Source: Sphingopyxis terrae subsp. terrae NBRC 15098 | GTDB lineage: Bacteria; Pseudomonadota; Alphaproteobacteria; Sphingomonadales; Sphingomonadaceae | DNA: 64,000 nucleotides | Assembly (NCBI RefSeq): GCF_001598815.1 | Contig: NZ_BCZQ01000012.1 | Location: forward strand, 124,001-188,000 | Direction: 5' to 3' | Part shown: positions 18,213 to 25,136 of the stretch, in pieces | Layout of the letters: every line of letters begins with the position of its first letter | How positions within the stretch are numbered: the stretch's first letter is position 1 | Notes under the pieces: generated by a model | The model's input: the letters and a program-made list of their open reading frames with translations, nothing else | What the model was told of the DNA's origin: nothing | Databases searched by the model: none | Program-made: the position numbers and the translations under genes

Positions 18213-18521
18213 ATGACCTCTGCCAAACTTCCCGACCAATGCGAAACCATGGCCGACGTGCGCGCCGGCGTTGATCAGGTCGACCGCGAGCTTGTCGCGC
18301 TGCTGGTACGCCGGTTCGGCTATATGGACGCAGCGGCGCGGATCAAGGCCGAGCGCAGCGCCGTTCGCGACGAGCCGCGCAAGGCGCAGGTGCTCGACAA
18401 TGTTGCGCGCGAGGCCGAAAGCGCGGGCCTCGACCCGCAGCGTATCCGCGCGGTGTGGAACGAACTGGTCGAACAGTCGATCGCGCACGAACTGGTGCGC
18501 TGGGACGGGATTCGCCGCTAG
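18213..18521 (+). CDS. Chorismate mutase, AroQ class
   Basis: A 102-residue all-helical chorismate mutase domain that turns chorismate into prephenate for Phe/Tyr synthesis. The helix pattern and the active-site residues fit AroQ: Arg in MADVRAGVDQVDRELVALL, Arg/Lys in AAARIKAERSAVRDEPRK, and the C-terminal WNELVEQSIAHE carrying the Glu/Gln pair. It stands alone and is not fused to prephenate dehydratase or DAHP synthase. Isochorismate-pyruvate lyases share this fold, but no salicylate genes are close. Divergent from rpsD across 198 bases. Confidence 0.88.
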   Translation: MTSAKLPDQCETMADVRAGVDQVDRELVALLVRRFGYMDAAARIKAERSAVRDEPRKAQVLDNVAREAESAGLDPQRIRAVWNELVEQSIAHELVRWDGIRR

Positions 18522-18548
18522 GGTAACGTGGATTGATATGATCCGCGT

Positions 18549-18646
18549 CCCCGAGCGAAGCCGAGGGGCTTATTCGAGCGAAGCCGAGAATCCGCACCAT
18601 CGCTGCCTCGCTTTCGCTCGGCGTGGCCCCTCGGCTTCGCTCGGGG
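18549..18646. repeat. Interspersed palindromic repeat, CCCCGAGCGAAGCCGAGGGG type
   Basis: Perfect 21-base inverted arms (18549-18569 and 18626-18646) flank a second partial CGAGCGAAGCCGAGAA copy in the spacer. It lies in the gap between chorismate mutase and the stop of the convergent fusion gene, and would form a strong hairpin in either transcript. Confidence 0.8.
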
Positions 18647-18671
18647 AAACGGACTATCTCGACGGTCCGGT

Positions 18672-19814
18672 TTAACTTTCGTCGCTGTCGCGTGCCGTTC
18701 TGGGCTTTCGGCCCAGCATCGTGATGATGCCGTGCATCATCCGGATATCATTATAGGACCAGCCGGTCTTGGTGATCGCGGTACGGATGGTGCGTAGCGT
18801 GGCCTCGGTGCGTTCGGGCGGAAAGAAATAGCCCGCCGCGTCGAGGTCGCGGTTCAGATGCTCGATCAGCTGTTCGAACTCGGCATGATCGGCCGGCGGA
18901 TCGAGCGGGACTTCGGGCGGGCTGGCGAGCGCGACCCCTTTCGACCATTCATAGGCGAGCAGGATCACCGCTTGCGCAAGGTTCAGCGATCCGAATTCGG
19001 GGTTGATCGGCACGGTGACGATGCTGTGGGCGAGCGCGACATCGTCGGTTTCGAGCCCCGACCGTTCGGGACCGAAGACATAGGCCGAACGGCCAGCGGT
19101 CGCGTGAACCGCCTTCGCAGCGGCTTCGGGGGTCAGGACCGGCTTGGTGACGCCGCGCTTGCGCACTGTCGTCGCATAGATGTGGGTGCAGTCGGCCACC
19201 GCCTCGGCCAGCGTATCGAACACCGCGGCATCGGCCAGCACCACGTCGGCCCCCGATGCGGCAGGCCCTGCATCGGGGTTCGGCCAGCCGTCGCGCGGCG
19301 CGACGAGGCGCAGTTCGGTCAACCCGAAATTGAGCATCGCGCGCGCGGCCTTGCCGATATTCTCGCCAAGTTGGGGGCGCACGAGGACGATGACGGGGGG
19401 AGGGGCTGCCTCTCGAGGCGCGCCCTCGTCGGGGCTCGGTCGCTCCTCAGGGCGAAGAGATGGTGAAAAGCTCCGTTCGTCCTGAGGAGGAGCAGAGACT
19501 GAGCTTGTCGAAGGCTCCGCTCCGTCTCGAAGGATTTTCGCCCGGCTCGCCAGTCTGCGAATGGCTGGCCAACCTTCGCGGATCAACGCTTCCTTCTTCG
19601 CTCGCGACCAGCCCTTTATTTGCTGTTCCGCTTCGAGTGCCTCGATCCGGGTTGGAAATTCCGCGCTCCATACCAGCTTCACCGGAAGTCGCTTTTGCGT
19701 ATAACCCGGCACCTCACCCGACTGATGTTGTCCGATGCGATGTTCGAGTTGATCGGTATGTCCAACATAGTAGCTGCCGTCGCGGCAGCGCAGCATGTAG
19801 GCCCAGAAAGTCAC
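18672..19814 (-). CDS. Fusion protein: GIY-YIG nuclease domain + TrmJ/SpoU-type RNA methyltransferase
   Basis: One uninterrupted frame of 380 residues from GTG 19814 (further GTG at 19853). Residues 1-85 form a GIY-YIG endonuclease domain of the small YhbQ type: FWAYMLRC, SYYVGHTD, Arg26 in LEHRIGQH, and Glu63 in EAEQQIKGWSRAKKEAL. A low-complexity Pro/Ser/Glu linker (~86-138) follows. Residues ~139-380 are a SPOUT methyltransferase like TrmJ, which methylates tRNA position 32: RPQLGENIGKAARAMLNFGL, FGPERSGL and NPEFGSLNLAQAV are the three knot motifs. The linker has no ATG, GTG or TTG in frame, so the methyltransferase can only be made as part of the fusion or from a TTG inside the nuclease domain. 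Part of the linker is encoded by an interspersed repeat. No clear ribosome site precedes the start. Confidence 0.85.
   Translation of the reverse strand: MTFWAYMLRCRDGSYYVGHTDQLEHRIGQHQSGEVPGYTQKRLPVKLVWSAEFPTRIEALEAEQQIKGWSRAKKEALIREGWPAIRRLASRAKILRDGAEPSTSSVSAPPQDERSFSPSLRPEERPSPDEGAPREAAPPPVIVLVRPQLGENIGKAARAMLNFGLTELRLVAPRDGWPNPDAGPAASGADVVLADAAVFDTLAEAVADCTHIYATTVRKRGVTKPVLTPEAAAKAVHATAGRSAYVFGPERSGLETDDVALAHSIVTVPINPEFGSLNLAQAVILLAYEWSKGVALASPPEVPLDPPADHAEFEQLIEHLNRDLDAAGYFFPPERTEATLRTIRTAITKTGWSYNDIRMMHGIITMLGRKPRTARDSDES
19471..19534 (-). repeat. Interspersed repeat copy inside fusion-gene linker
   Basis: On the minus strand it reads CCTTCGAGACGG...CTTCGACAAGCTCAG...CCTCCTCAGGACGAACGGA. 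It encodes residues ~94-115 of the linker of the GIY-YIG/TrmJ protein. It matches the copy at 19862-19912 in three blocks but in the opposite orientation, with a few base changes and two length differences. Confidence 0.75.
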
Positions 19815-19861
19815 GAGAGAGGCCTGTCGATTGGGCCTTTCGAACGGCTGCACCGGGCGGG

Positions 19862-19912
19862 CCCTTCGAGACGGGACTTCGACAGGCTCAGCCCCTCCTC
19901 AGGACAAACGGA
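19862..19912 (+). repeat. Second copy of the same repeat, upstream of GIY-YIG start
   Basis: Reads CCTTCGAGACGGGACTTCGA then CAGGCTCAG and CCCTCCTCAGGACAAACGGA on the plus strand, 48 bases before the fusion-gene start. Together with the inverted copy at 19471-19534 it brackets the GIY-YIG coding segment. Confidence 0.75.
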
Positions 19913-19933
19913 TGTTGTAAGCCAGCCCAATCT

Positions 19934-20398
19934 TCAGCCCTTCTTCGCCGCCTCGGTGATCGACGAGGCGAATTCCTCGAAATCCCGGGCTTCGGTGAAG
20001 TCGCGATAGACGCTGGCGAAGCGGATATAGGCGACATTGTCGAAGCCCTTGAGCGCTTCCATCACCATCGCGCCGATCTGCGTCGCCTGAACCTCGTTAT
20101 CGCCCGAGGTTTCGAGCTGGCGCTGGATGCCCGACACCAGCCGTTCAATCCGCGCGCCGTCGATCGGGCGTTTGCGGCATGCGATCTGGACGCTGCGCAT
20201 CAGCTTTTCGCGGTCGAAGGGTTCGCGGCGGCCGTCGGCCTTGAGGACGGCAACTTCGCGCAACTGAATCCGCTCGAAGGTGGTGAAGCGCGCGCCGCAA
20301 TCCTCGCACTGGCGGCGGCGGCGGATGGCGGCGCCGTCCTCGGTCGGACGGCTGTCCTTCACCTGGCTGTCTTCATGTCCGCAATAGGGGCAGCGCAT
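19934..20398 (-). CDS. nrdR: Transcriptional repressor NrdR
   Basis: A 154-residue regulator of ribonucleotide reductase genes. The N-terminal zinc ribbon [18 protein letters not shown]...[10 protein letters not shown] has two CxxC pairs, and the following ATP-cone domain ([20 protein letters not shown]) senses ATP/dATP. The length is normal. It follows glyA and the small membrane protein gene on the same strand with only 3 bases between it and the small gene, which is the frequent glyA-nrdR arrangement in proteobacteria. Confidence 0.96.
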   Translation of the reverse strand: MRCPYCGHEDSQVKDSRPTEDGAAIRRRRQCEDCGARFTTFERIQLREVAVLKADGRREPFDREKLMRSVQIACRKRPIDGARIERLVSGIQRQLETSGDNEVQATQIGAMVMEALKGFDNVAYIRFASVYRDFTEARDFEEFASSITEAAKKG

Positions 20399-20401
20399 GG
20401 G

Positions 20402-20620
20402 TTAGCGCTTCACCCGCGTATAGAGCGCGATCGCCGCGCCCGCGAACAGGCCGACCGGCCAGGTCACGACGGGCAGCACCGCACCCGCGATCGCGCCGAC
20501 GACGCCGCCGGTGATGACCGGCCGCGTCGAGGGATGATCGATCCCCTGCTTGCCCATCGCCTTAACCTCTTCGATCGTCAGTTCGACCAGCGTCGGTTCT
20601 TCGGGGTGCTGCCGCGCCAT
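20402..20620 (-). CDS. Small membrane protein between glyA and nrdR
   Basis: A 72-residue protein with a hydrophilic start (MARQHPEEPTLVELTIEEVK) and a glycine-rich hydrophobic part spanning about residues 33-68, enough for one long or two short membrane helices, ending in basic YTRVKR. ATG 20620 has AAGGG close upstream; the longer frame to 20656 runs into glyA. Tight packing between glyA (5 bases) and nrdR (3 bases) shows co-transcription. Function unknown; conserved context suggests it is a real gene. Confidence 0.7.
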   Translation of the reverse strand: MARQHPEEPTLVELTIEEVKAMGKQGIDHPSTRPVITGGVVGAIAGAVLPVVTWPVGLFAGAAIALYTRVKR

Positions 20621-20625
20621 CGCCC

Positions 20626-21933
20626 TTATCCCTGATAGATGGGGAAGCGTTCGCACAGCGTGCGGACGCGGCCGCGGACATTCGCCTCGACATCGGCATC
20701 GCCATGCTCGCCCTTGTCGCGCAGCGCTTCGAGCACGTCGGCGACCATGTCGCCGATTTCCTCGAACTCGGCGATGCCGAAGCCGCGCGTCGTGCCCGCG
20801 GGCGATCCGACGCGGATGCCGCTGGTCTTGACCGGCGGCAGCGGATCGAAGGGCACGCCATTCTTGTTGCAGGTGATCGCCGAGCGTTCGAGCGCTTCGT
20901 CGGCGTCGCGGCCGGTGATGCCGAGCGGACGCAGGTCAATGAGCGCCAGATGCGTGTCGGTGCCGCCCGCGACGACATCGGCACCGCGCGCTTTCAACCG
21001 GTTAGCGAGCGCCTGCGCGTTGGCGATCGTCGCTCTCGCATAGTCCTTAAATTCGGGGCGCAGCGCCTCGCCAAAGGCGACCGCCTTGGCGGCGATGACG
21101 TGCATCAGCGGGCCGCCCTGGAGGCCGGGGAACACCGCCGAGTTGATGCGCTTCGCAATCGCCTCGTCATTGGTCAGGATCATGCCGCCGCGCGGGCCGC
21201 GCAGCGTCTTGTGCGTCGTCGTGGTGACGACATGCGCATGCTCCATCGGCGAGGGGTGGGCGCCGCCGGCGACGAGGCCCGCGAAATGCGCCATATCGAC
21301 CATCAGCAGCGCGCCGACATCGTCGGCGATAGCGCGGAAGCGCGCGAAGTCGAGCGTGCGCGGATAGGCCGAGCCGCCCGCGATGATGAGCGCGGGGCGA
21401 TGTTCCTTCGCCAAGGCCTCGACCTGGTCGAAATCGACCAGATGGTCGTCAGCGCGCACGCCATATTGCACCGCGTTGAACCATTTGCCCGACATGGCGG
21501 GTGCCGCACCGTGGGTCAGGTGGCCGCCGGCGTCGAGGCTCATGCCGAGGATCGTGGCGCCGGGCTTGGTCAGCGCGAGCATAACCGCTCCGTTCGCTTG
21601 CGCGCCCGAGTGCGGCTGGACGTTCGCGAAGTTGCAGTCGAAAAGCTGCTTCGCGCGATCGATCGCGAGCTGTTCGACTTCATCCGACGGCGCGCAGCCC
21701 TGATAATAGCGACGCCCCGGATAGCCTTCGGCATATTTGTTGGTGAAGACCGACCCCTGCGCCTCGAGCACCGCCTTGGAGACGATGTTTTCCGAAGCGA
21801 TCAGTTCGATCTGATATTGTTCGCGTTCCAGCTCATGCTTCATCGCCGCGGCGACCGCAGGGTCGGTGGCGGCGACGCCGTCGGTGAAATAGCCGGCCGA
21901 TTTGATGGGCTTGTCGAGCGTGTCGGTGGTCAT
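20626..21933 (-). CDS. glyA: Serine hydroxymethyltransferase
   Basis: A 435-residue PLP enzyme that interconverts serine and glycine with tetrahydrofolate, the main source of one-carbon units. The PLP lysine is in [15 protein letters not shown]. Other signatures are [34 protein letters not shown] and the C-terminal [12 protein letters not shown]. The length is standard for alphaproteobacteria. ATGA overlap with the upstream rpiB gene shows translational coupling, and the small protein gene and nrdR follow. No glycine riboswitch is seen upstream. Confidence 0.97.
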   Translation of the reverse strand: MTTDTLDKPIKSAGYFTDGVAATDPAVAAAMKHELEREQYQIELIASENIVSKAVLEAQGSVFTNKYAEGYPGRRYYQGCAPSDEVEQLAIDRAKQLFDCNFANVQPHSGAQANGAVMLALTKPGATILGMSLDAGGHLTHGAAPAMSGKWFNAVQYGVRADDHLVDFDQVEALAKEHRPALIIAGGSAYPRTLDFARFRAIADDVGALLMVDMAHFAGLVAGGAHPSPMEHAHVVTTTTHKTLRGPRGGMILTNDEAIAKRINSAVFPGLQGGPLMHVIAAKAVAFGEALRPEFKDYARATIANAQALANRLKARGADVVAGGTDTHLALIDLRPLGITGRDADEALERSAITCNKNGVPFDPLPPVKTSGIRVGSPAGTTRGFGIAEFEEIGDMVADVLEALRDKGEHGDADVEANVRGRVRTLCERFPIYQG

Positions 21934-22382
21934 TGGCTGTTCTCCAGGACGGGCGGGTGGGAAAGCTTGTCGACGCGGCGCGCGTGGCGGTCGCCGGCGA
22001 AGTCGGTGGTCAGGAAGGCGGTGACGCAGGCCTTGGCCATGTCGATGCCGGTCAGGCGCGCGCCCATCGCGATGACGTTCGCGTCATTATGTTCGCGGGC
22101 GAGCTTCGCCGACAGCGGCTCGGACACCAGGGCGCAGCGGCACGCGGGGTTGCGGTTGACCGAGATCGAGATGCCAATGCCCGACCCGCACAGCGCAATG
22201 CCTTTGTCGGCGCTGCCATTGGCGACCGCATCGGCGAGGCGGTAGCCATAATCGGGGTAATCGACGCTCTCGGGACCATGGGTGCCGAGGTCGGCAACCT
22301 CATGCCCTTCGCCGCGCAGCCAGTCGGCGAGCAGCGCCTTCAGGTCGGTGGCGGCATGGTCGGATGCAATGGCGATGCGCAC
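21930..22382 (-). CDS. rpiB: Ribose-5-phosphate isomerase B
   Basis: A 150-residue isomerase of the RpiB/LacAB fold linking ribose-5-P and ribulose-5-P. The N-terminal [20 protein letters not shown], the catalytic-site [14 protein letters not shown], and [17 protein letters not shown] with the active-site Cys are all present, and [12 protein letters not shown] closes the phosphate site. The start is a GTG. Its stop overlaps the glyA ATG by four bases. It is the first gene of the rpiB-glyA-small protein-nrdR operon. Confidence 0.95.
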   Translation of the reverse strand: MRIAIASDHAATDLKALLADWLRGEGHEVADLGTHGPESVDYPDYGYRLADAVANGSADKGIALCGSGIGISISVNRNPACRCALVSEPLSAKLAREHNDANVIAMGARLTGIDMAKACVTAFLTTDFAGDRHARRVDKLSHPPVLENSQ

Positions 22383-22534
22383 GGCGCGTCTCCCGCTGGG
22401 GCGTTGAGGGAATCGGATGAGCGCGCTTTAAGCGAAGCGCCGCGAATTGGCCATAAGCGGCAGCGGCTTTTTCGACGCTATTTTGTCACAAAGCGGGTTT
22501 GACCGGTCGGCCCGCCGCCCGTAGACCGCGGGGC

Positions 22535-22699
22535 ATGGGCGACACGCTGCTTTCGATCGTCATGCTGGGTGCAATTGCGCTGTTAGTCGGCGCGGTCATG
22601 GTGTTTCGCAGCGGCGACCGCCGCCGCGCGCTGCTGATGATCGTCGCGGCGCTGATCATGTTCGCCAATGTCGCGATCTGGCTGGTTCCGGTGAAATGA
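22535..22699 (+). CDS. Small two-helix membrane protein
   Basis: A 54-residue protein with two predicted membrane helices (about residues 5-23 and 33-51) separated by the basic loop RSGDRRRA. The ATG at 22535 is preferred to an upstream GTG-type start at 22499, since the extra residues are arginine/proline-rich. A GGGG lies just before the ATG. Small proteins of this layout are common in alphaproteobacteria; the function is not known. It is followed directly by a palindromic repeat. Confidence 0.6.
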   Translation: MGDTLLSIVMLGAIALLVGAVMVFRSGDRRRALLMIVAALIMFANVAIWLVPVK

Positions 22700-22704
22700 T
22701 GTCG

Positions 22705-22839
22705 GTCCTCCCTGTCGCGCAGCGATGGGGAGGGGGACCGCTCGCGAAGCGAGTGGTGGAGGGGCGGCGGAGTCGCGCTATTTGCCCCTCCGTCAGCCCT
22801 TCAGGCTGCCACCTCCCCATGGCTTCGCCACAGGGAGGA
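22705..22839. repeat. Large palindromic repeat, copy A (TCCTCCCTGT...ACAGGGAGGA)
   Basis: A ~135-base element whose ends TCCTCCCTGT and ACAGGGAGGA are inverted, with inner inverted pieces GATGGGGAGG/CCTCCCCATGGC and GTGGAGGGGC/GCCCCTCCGTCAG. A second copy at 29447-29579 shares the same order and orientation. The arms would form a long hairpin in RNA. It lies between the small membrane gene and the hydrolase stop. Confidence 0.85.
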
Positions 22840-22847
22840 TTTGAAGC

Positions 22848-23504
22848 TCAGCGGATCGGTGAATCGGGCGCAAGCCGCATGTCGAGATAATTGTCGAGCG
22901 ACTTCATCAGCTGATCGAGTTCATGTTCGAAGAAATGATTGGCGCGCGGAATCTCGTCGTGGTGGATGGTGATTCCCTTTTGGGTGCGCAGCTTGTCGAC
23001 GAGCTTCTGGATCGCGCCCGGCGGGACGATTTCGTCCTGGCCGCCCGCGACGATGATACCCGACGACGGGCAGGGCGCGAGGAAGCTGAAGTCGTACATG
23101 TTCGCCGGCGGCGCGACCGACAGGAAGCCGCGGATTTCAGGGCGCCGCATCAGAAGCTGCATACCGATCCAGGCGCCGAAGCTGAAGCCGGCGACCCAGG
23201 TCGTCTGCGCCTCGGGGTGGATCGACTGGACCCAGTCGAGCGCCGCGGCGGCATCGGACAATTCGCCGATGCCATTGTCGAACGTGCCCTGGCTGCGGCC
23301 GACGCCGCGGAAGTTGAAGCGCAGCACGGCGAAGCCGCGCGCGACAAAGCTCTTGTACATCGCCTGGGTGATGCGGTCGTTCATCGTGCCGCCACCCTGC
23401 GGGTGCGGGTGGAGGATCAGCGCAACCGGTGCGCGCGGACGCGGCGGGGGCGAGAAACGACCTTCGATGCGGCCCTCGGGGCCGGGGAAAATGACGTCGG
23501 GCAT
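22848..23504 (-). CDS. Alpha/beta hydrolase
   Basis: A 218-residue serine hydrolase of the alpha/beta fold, like the small YqiA/OsmC-linked or dienelactone-type group. Segments: VALILHPHPQGGGTMND (oxyanion region), VLRFNFRGVGRSQGTFD, the nucleophile elbow GFSFGAWIG (GxSxG), the acid region VAGGQDEIVPP and the His in IPRANHFFEHEL. The ATG at 23504 has AAGAGGTG upstream; the frame open to 23690 is non-coding leader. Substrate is unknown. The gene is divergent from the cysteine desulfurase gene across a region holding a Fur-like palindrome. Confidence 0.85.
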   Translation of the reverse strand: MPDVIFPGPEGRIEGRFSPPPRPRAPVALILHPHPQGGGTMNDRITQAMYKSFVARGFAVLRFNFRGVGRSQGTFDNGIGELSDAAAALDWVQSIHPEAQTTWVAGFSFGAWIGMQLLMRRPEIRGFLSVAPPANMYDFSFLAPCPSSGIIVAGGQDEIVPPGAIQKLVDKLRTQKGITIHHDEIPRANHFFEHELDQLMKSLDNYLDMRLAPDSPIR

Positions 23505-23609
23505 GGAAGCACCTCTTATCTTTTTTGAGCTCGCGGCCGAATCGCCGGTTGGCGGGGTGGCGGAGCGAAGGTGGCGCCTATATAGAAAATAGGTCTCAAC
23601 TTGCAACTT

Positions 23610-23626
23610 TTGCGAATCGTTCGCAA
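23610..23626. promoter_or_regulatory. Perfect 17-base palindrome, Fur-like operator
   Basis: TTGCGAATCGTTCGCAA is a perfect inverted repeat (7-base arms, 3-base centre) about 80 bases before the cysteine desulfurase ATG and about 105 bases before the divergent hydrolase. The TGCGAAT...ATTCGCA pattern resembles proteobacterial Fur boxes; one position next to the centre differs from the usual ATnAT form. The assignment to Fur is inference. Confidence 0.55.
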
Positions 23627-23706
23627 TAGAGGGCGATTCTTGCTCTCGTTGGTCATCCGACGAGAAAGAGAGAGCGTCGCTCGACACCAACGCGATTAGC
23701 GGGCAA

Positions 23707-24801
23707 ATGCCGCAAATGATCTACCTCGATTATCAGGCCACGACCCCGCTCGCTCCCGAAGCGCGCGAGGCGATGCTGCGATGGCTTGGCGATGACGGCG
23801 ACAGCTTTGCGAACCCCGCGAGCACGCACAAGGCCGGGCGCGCGGCGGCGGCGGCGGTCGAGGTTGCGCGCGATCAGGTGGCGGCGCTGTTGCCGCGCGG
23901 GGGGCGCGTCATCTTCACGTCGGGCGCAACCGAGGCGCTGAACTGGGCGCTCTTCTGCGGTGCCCGCGCGATGCCCGGCGGGGTTGCGGGGCTCAGCATC
24001 GAACATGCCGCATCGCTCCAGTGCCTCGAGCGGCTGGACGCGGCGATCCTGCCGGTCGATGCGGCGGGGCTGGCGCTGCCGCCCGACGCGGCGCTGATCC
24101 CCCAAGGGGGCATCGTCGCGACAATGCTGGTCAATAACGAGGTCGGGACGATCCAGCCGGTCGCCGATTTCGCCGCGGCGGCGCATGCGAAGAACAGCCT
24201 GCTGCTGTGCGATGCGGTGCAGGGGTTCGGCCGCATCGCGATTCCCGAAGGTCCCGACCTGATCGCCGTATCGGCGCACAAGATCCACGGACCCAAGGGC
24301 ATCGGCGCGCTGTGGATTCGCGACGGCGTCGATCTGCCGCCGCTGATGCTGGGCGGCGCGCAGGAACAGGGGCTGCGATCGGGGACCGTCTCGCCCGCGC
24401 TCTGTGCCGGGTTCGGTGGGGCGGCGGCGCTGGCGGCCGACCGCCTGGAGGTCGACGCTGCGCATGTCGAGCGCCTGTGGTCGCTCGCGATGGACATGCT
24501 GCCCGAGTGGACGATCAACGGCGCCGAAAGCCAGCGCTATCACGGCAATCTCAATATCCGGCGCGAAGGGGTCAACGGGCTGCGGCTGATGTCCGATGCG
24601 CGCGGCGTCGCCTTTTCGCTGGGCAGCGCCTGTGGCAGCGGATCGGGCAAGGTCAGCCATGTGCTGCGCGCGATGAGCATGAGCGAAGCCGACGCGCGCG
24701 CCTCCATCCGTCTCGGTTGGGGACGCTATACGTCCGAACAGGCGTTGCGCGACGGGTTGAATGCCATCAAGGATGCGGTCCGCTTGCAGGGAGGGAATTG
24801 A
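23707..24801 (+). CDS. Cysteine desulfurase (NifS/IscS-like)
   Basis: A 364-residue PLP enzyme that takes sulfur from cysteine and hands it to Fe-S or thio-modification pathways. PLP Lys192 is in SAHKIHGPKG, and the sulfur-accepting Cys309 is in FSLGSACGSGSGK, with the loop length of group I enzymes. The N-terminal IYLDYQATTPLAPEAREAM is the family hallmark. The protein is a little shorter than IscS and no iscU, iscR or hsc genes follow, so it is probably a specialised desulfurase. Its stop overlaps the ferredoxin ATG (TGATG), so the two are coupled. A Fur-like palindrome lies upstream. Confidence 0.92.
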   Translation: MPQMIYLDYQATTPLAPEAREAMLRWLGDDGDSFANPASTHKAGRAAAAAVEVARDQVAALLPRGGRVIFTSGATEALNWALFCGARAMPGGVAGLSIEHAASLQCLERLDAAILPVDAAGLALPPDAALIPQGGIVATMLVNNEVGTIQPVADFAAAAHAKNSLLLCDAVQGFGRIAIPEGPDLIAVSAHKIHGPKGIGALWIRDGVDLPPLMLGGAQEQGLRSGTVSPALCAGFGGAAALAADRLEVDAAHVERLWSLAMDMLPEWTINGAESQRYHGNLNIRREGVNGLRLMSDARGVAFSLGSACGSGSGKVSHVLRAMSMSEADARASIRLGWGRYTSEQALRDGLNAIKDAVRLQGGN

Positions 24802-25136
24802 TGCGCGTCACCTTCATCCATGCCGATGGCAAGGGACGCACCGAAGTCGTCGCGGAACCGGGTTCGATCCTGCTCGACGTGGCGCAGGCGCATATGATGC
24901 CGCTGGAAGGCACGTGCGAGGGGCAGATGGCCTGTTCGACCTGCCATGTCATCGTCGCAAAGGAGGATTTTGGCCGCCTGCCGCCCGCCAGCGAGATGGA
25001 GGAGGATATGCTCGATCTTGCCGCCGGCGTGCGCCGGACCAGCCGCCTGTCGTGCCAGATCGTACTGACCGAGGATCTCGACGGTCTGACCGTTCATATC
25101 CCGTCCGAAAGCCGCAACATGCAGGGGCCGCGCTGA
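24801..25136 (+). CDS. 2Fe-2S ferredoxin, adrenodoxin type
   Basis: A 111-residue electron carrier. The four cluster ligands are C39, C45, C48 and C85 in the spacing CX5CX2CX36C (CEGQMACSTC and LSC), which is that of adrenodoxin/putidaredoxin/Isc Fdx. The acidic patch EMEEDMLDL is the partner-binding helix. It starts one base inside the desulfurase stop and its own stop overlaps the beta-lactamase ATG in the same TGATG manner. Likely role: electron donor in Fe-S cluster assembly or to a monooxygenase; the desulfurase neighbour favours the first. Confidence 0.95.
   Translation: MRVTFIHADGKGRTEVVAEPGSILLDVAQAHMMPLEGTCEGQMACSTCHVIVAKEDFGRLPPASEMEEDMLDLAAGVRRTSRLSCQIVLTEDLDGLTVHIPSESRNMQGPR

Noticed and set aside
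19447..19671. Separate small gene on the minus strand inside the GIY-YIG/TrmJ locus
   Set aside because: It is in another frame and lies within the repeat-encoded linker and nuclease domain, with no ribosome site or domain.
22383..22534. Glycine or other riboswitch upstream of rpiB-glyA
   Set aside because: No conserved aptamer sequence could be recognised, and glyA is second in the operon.
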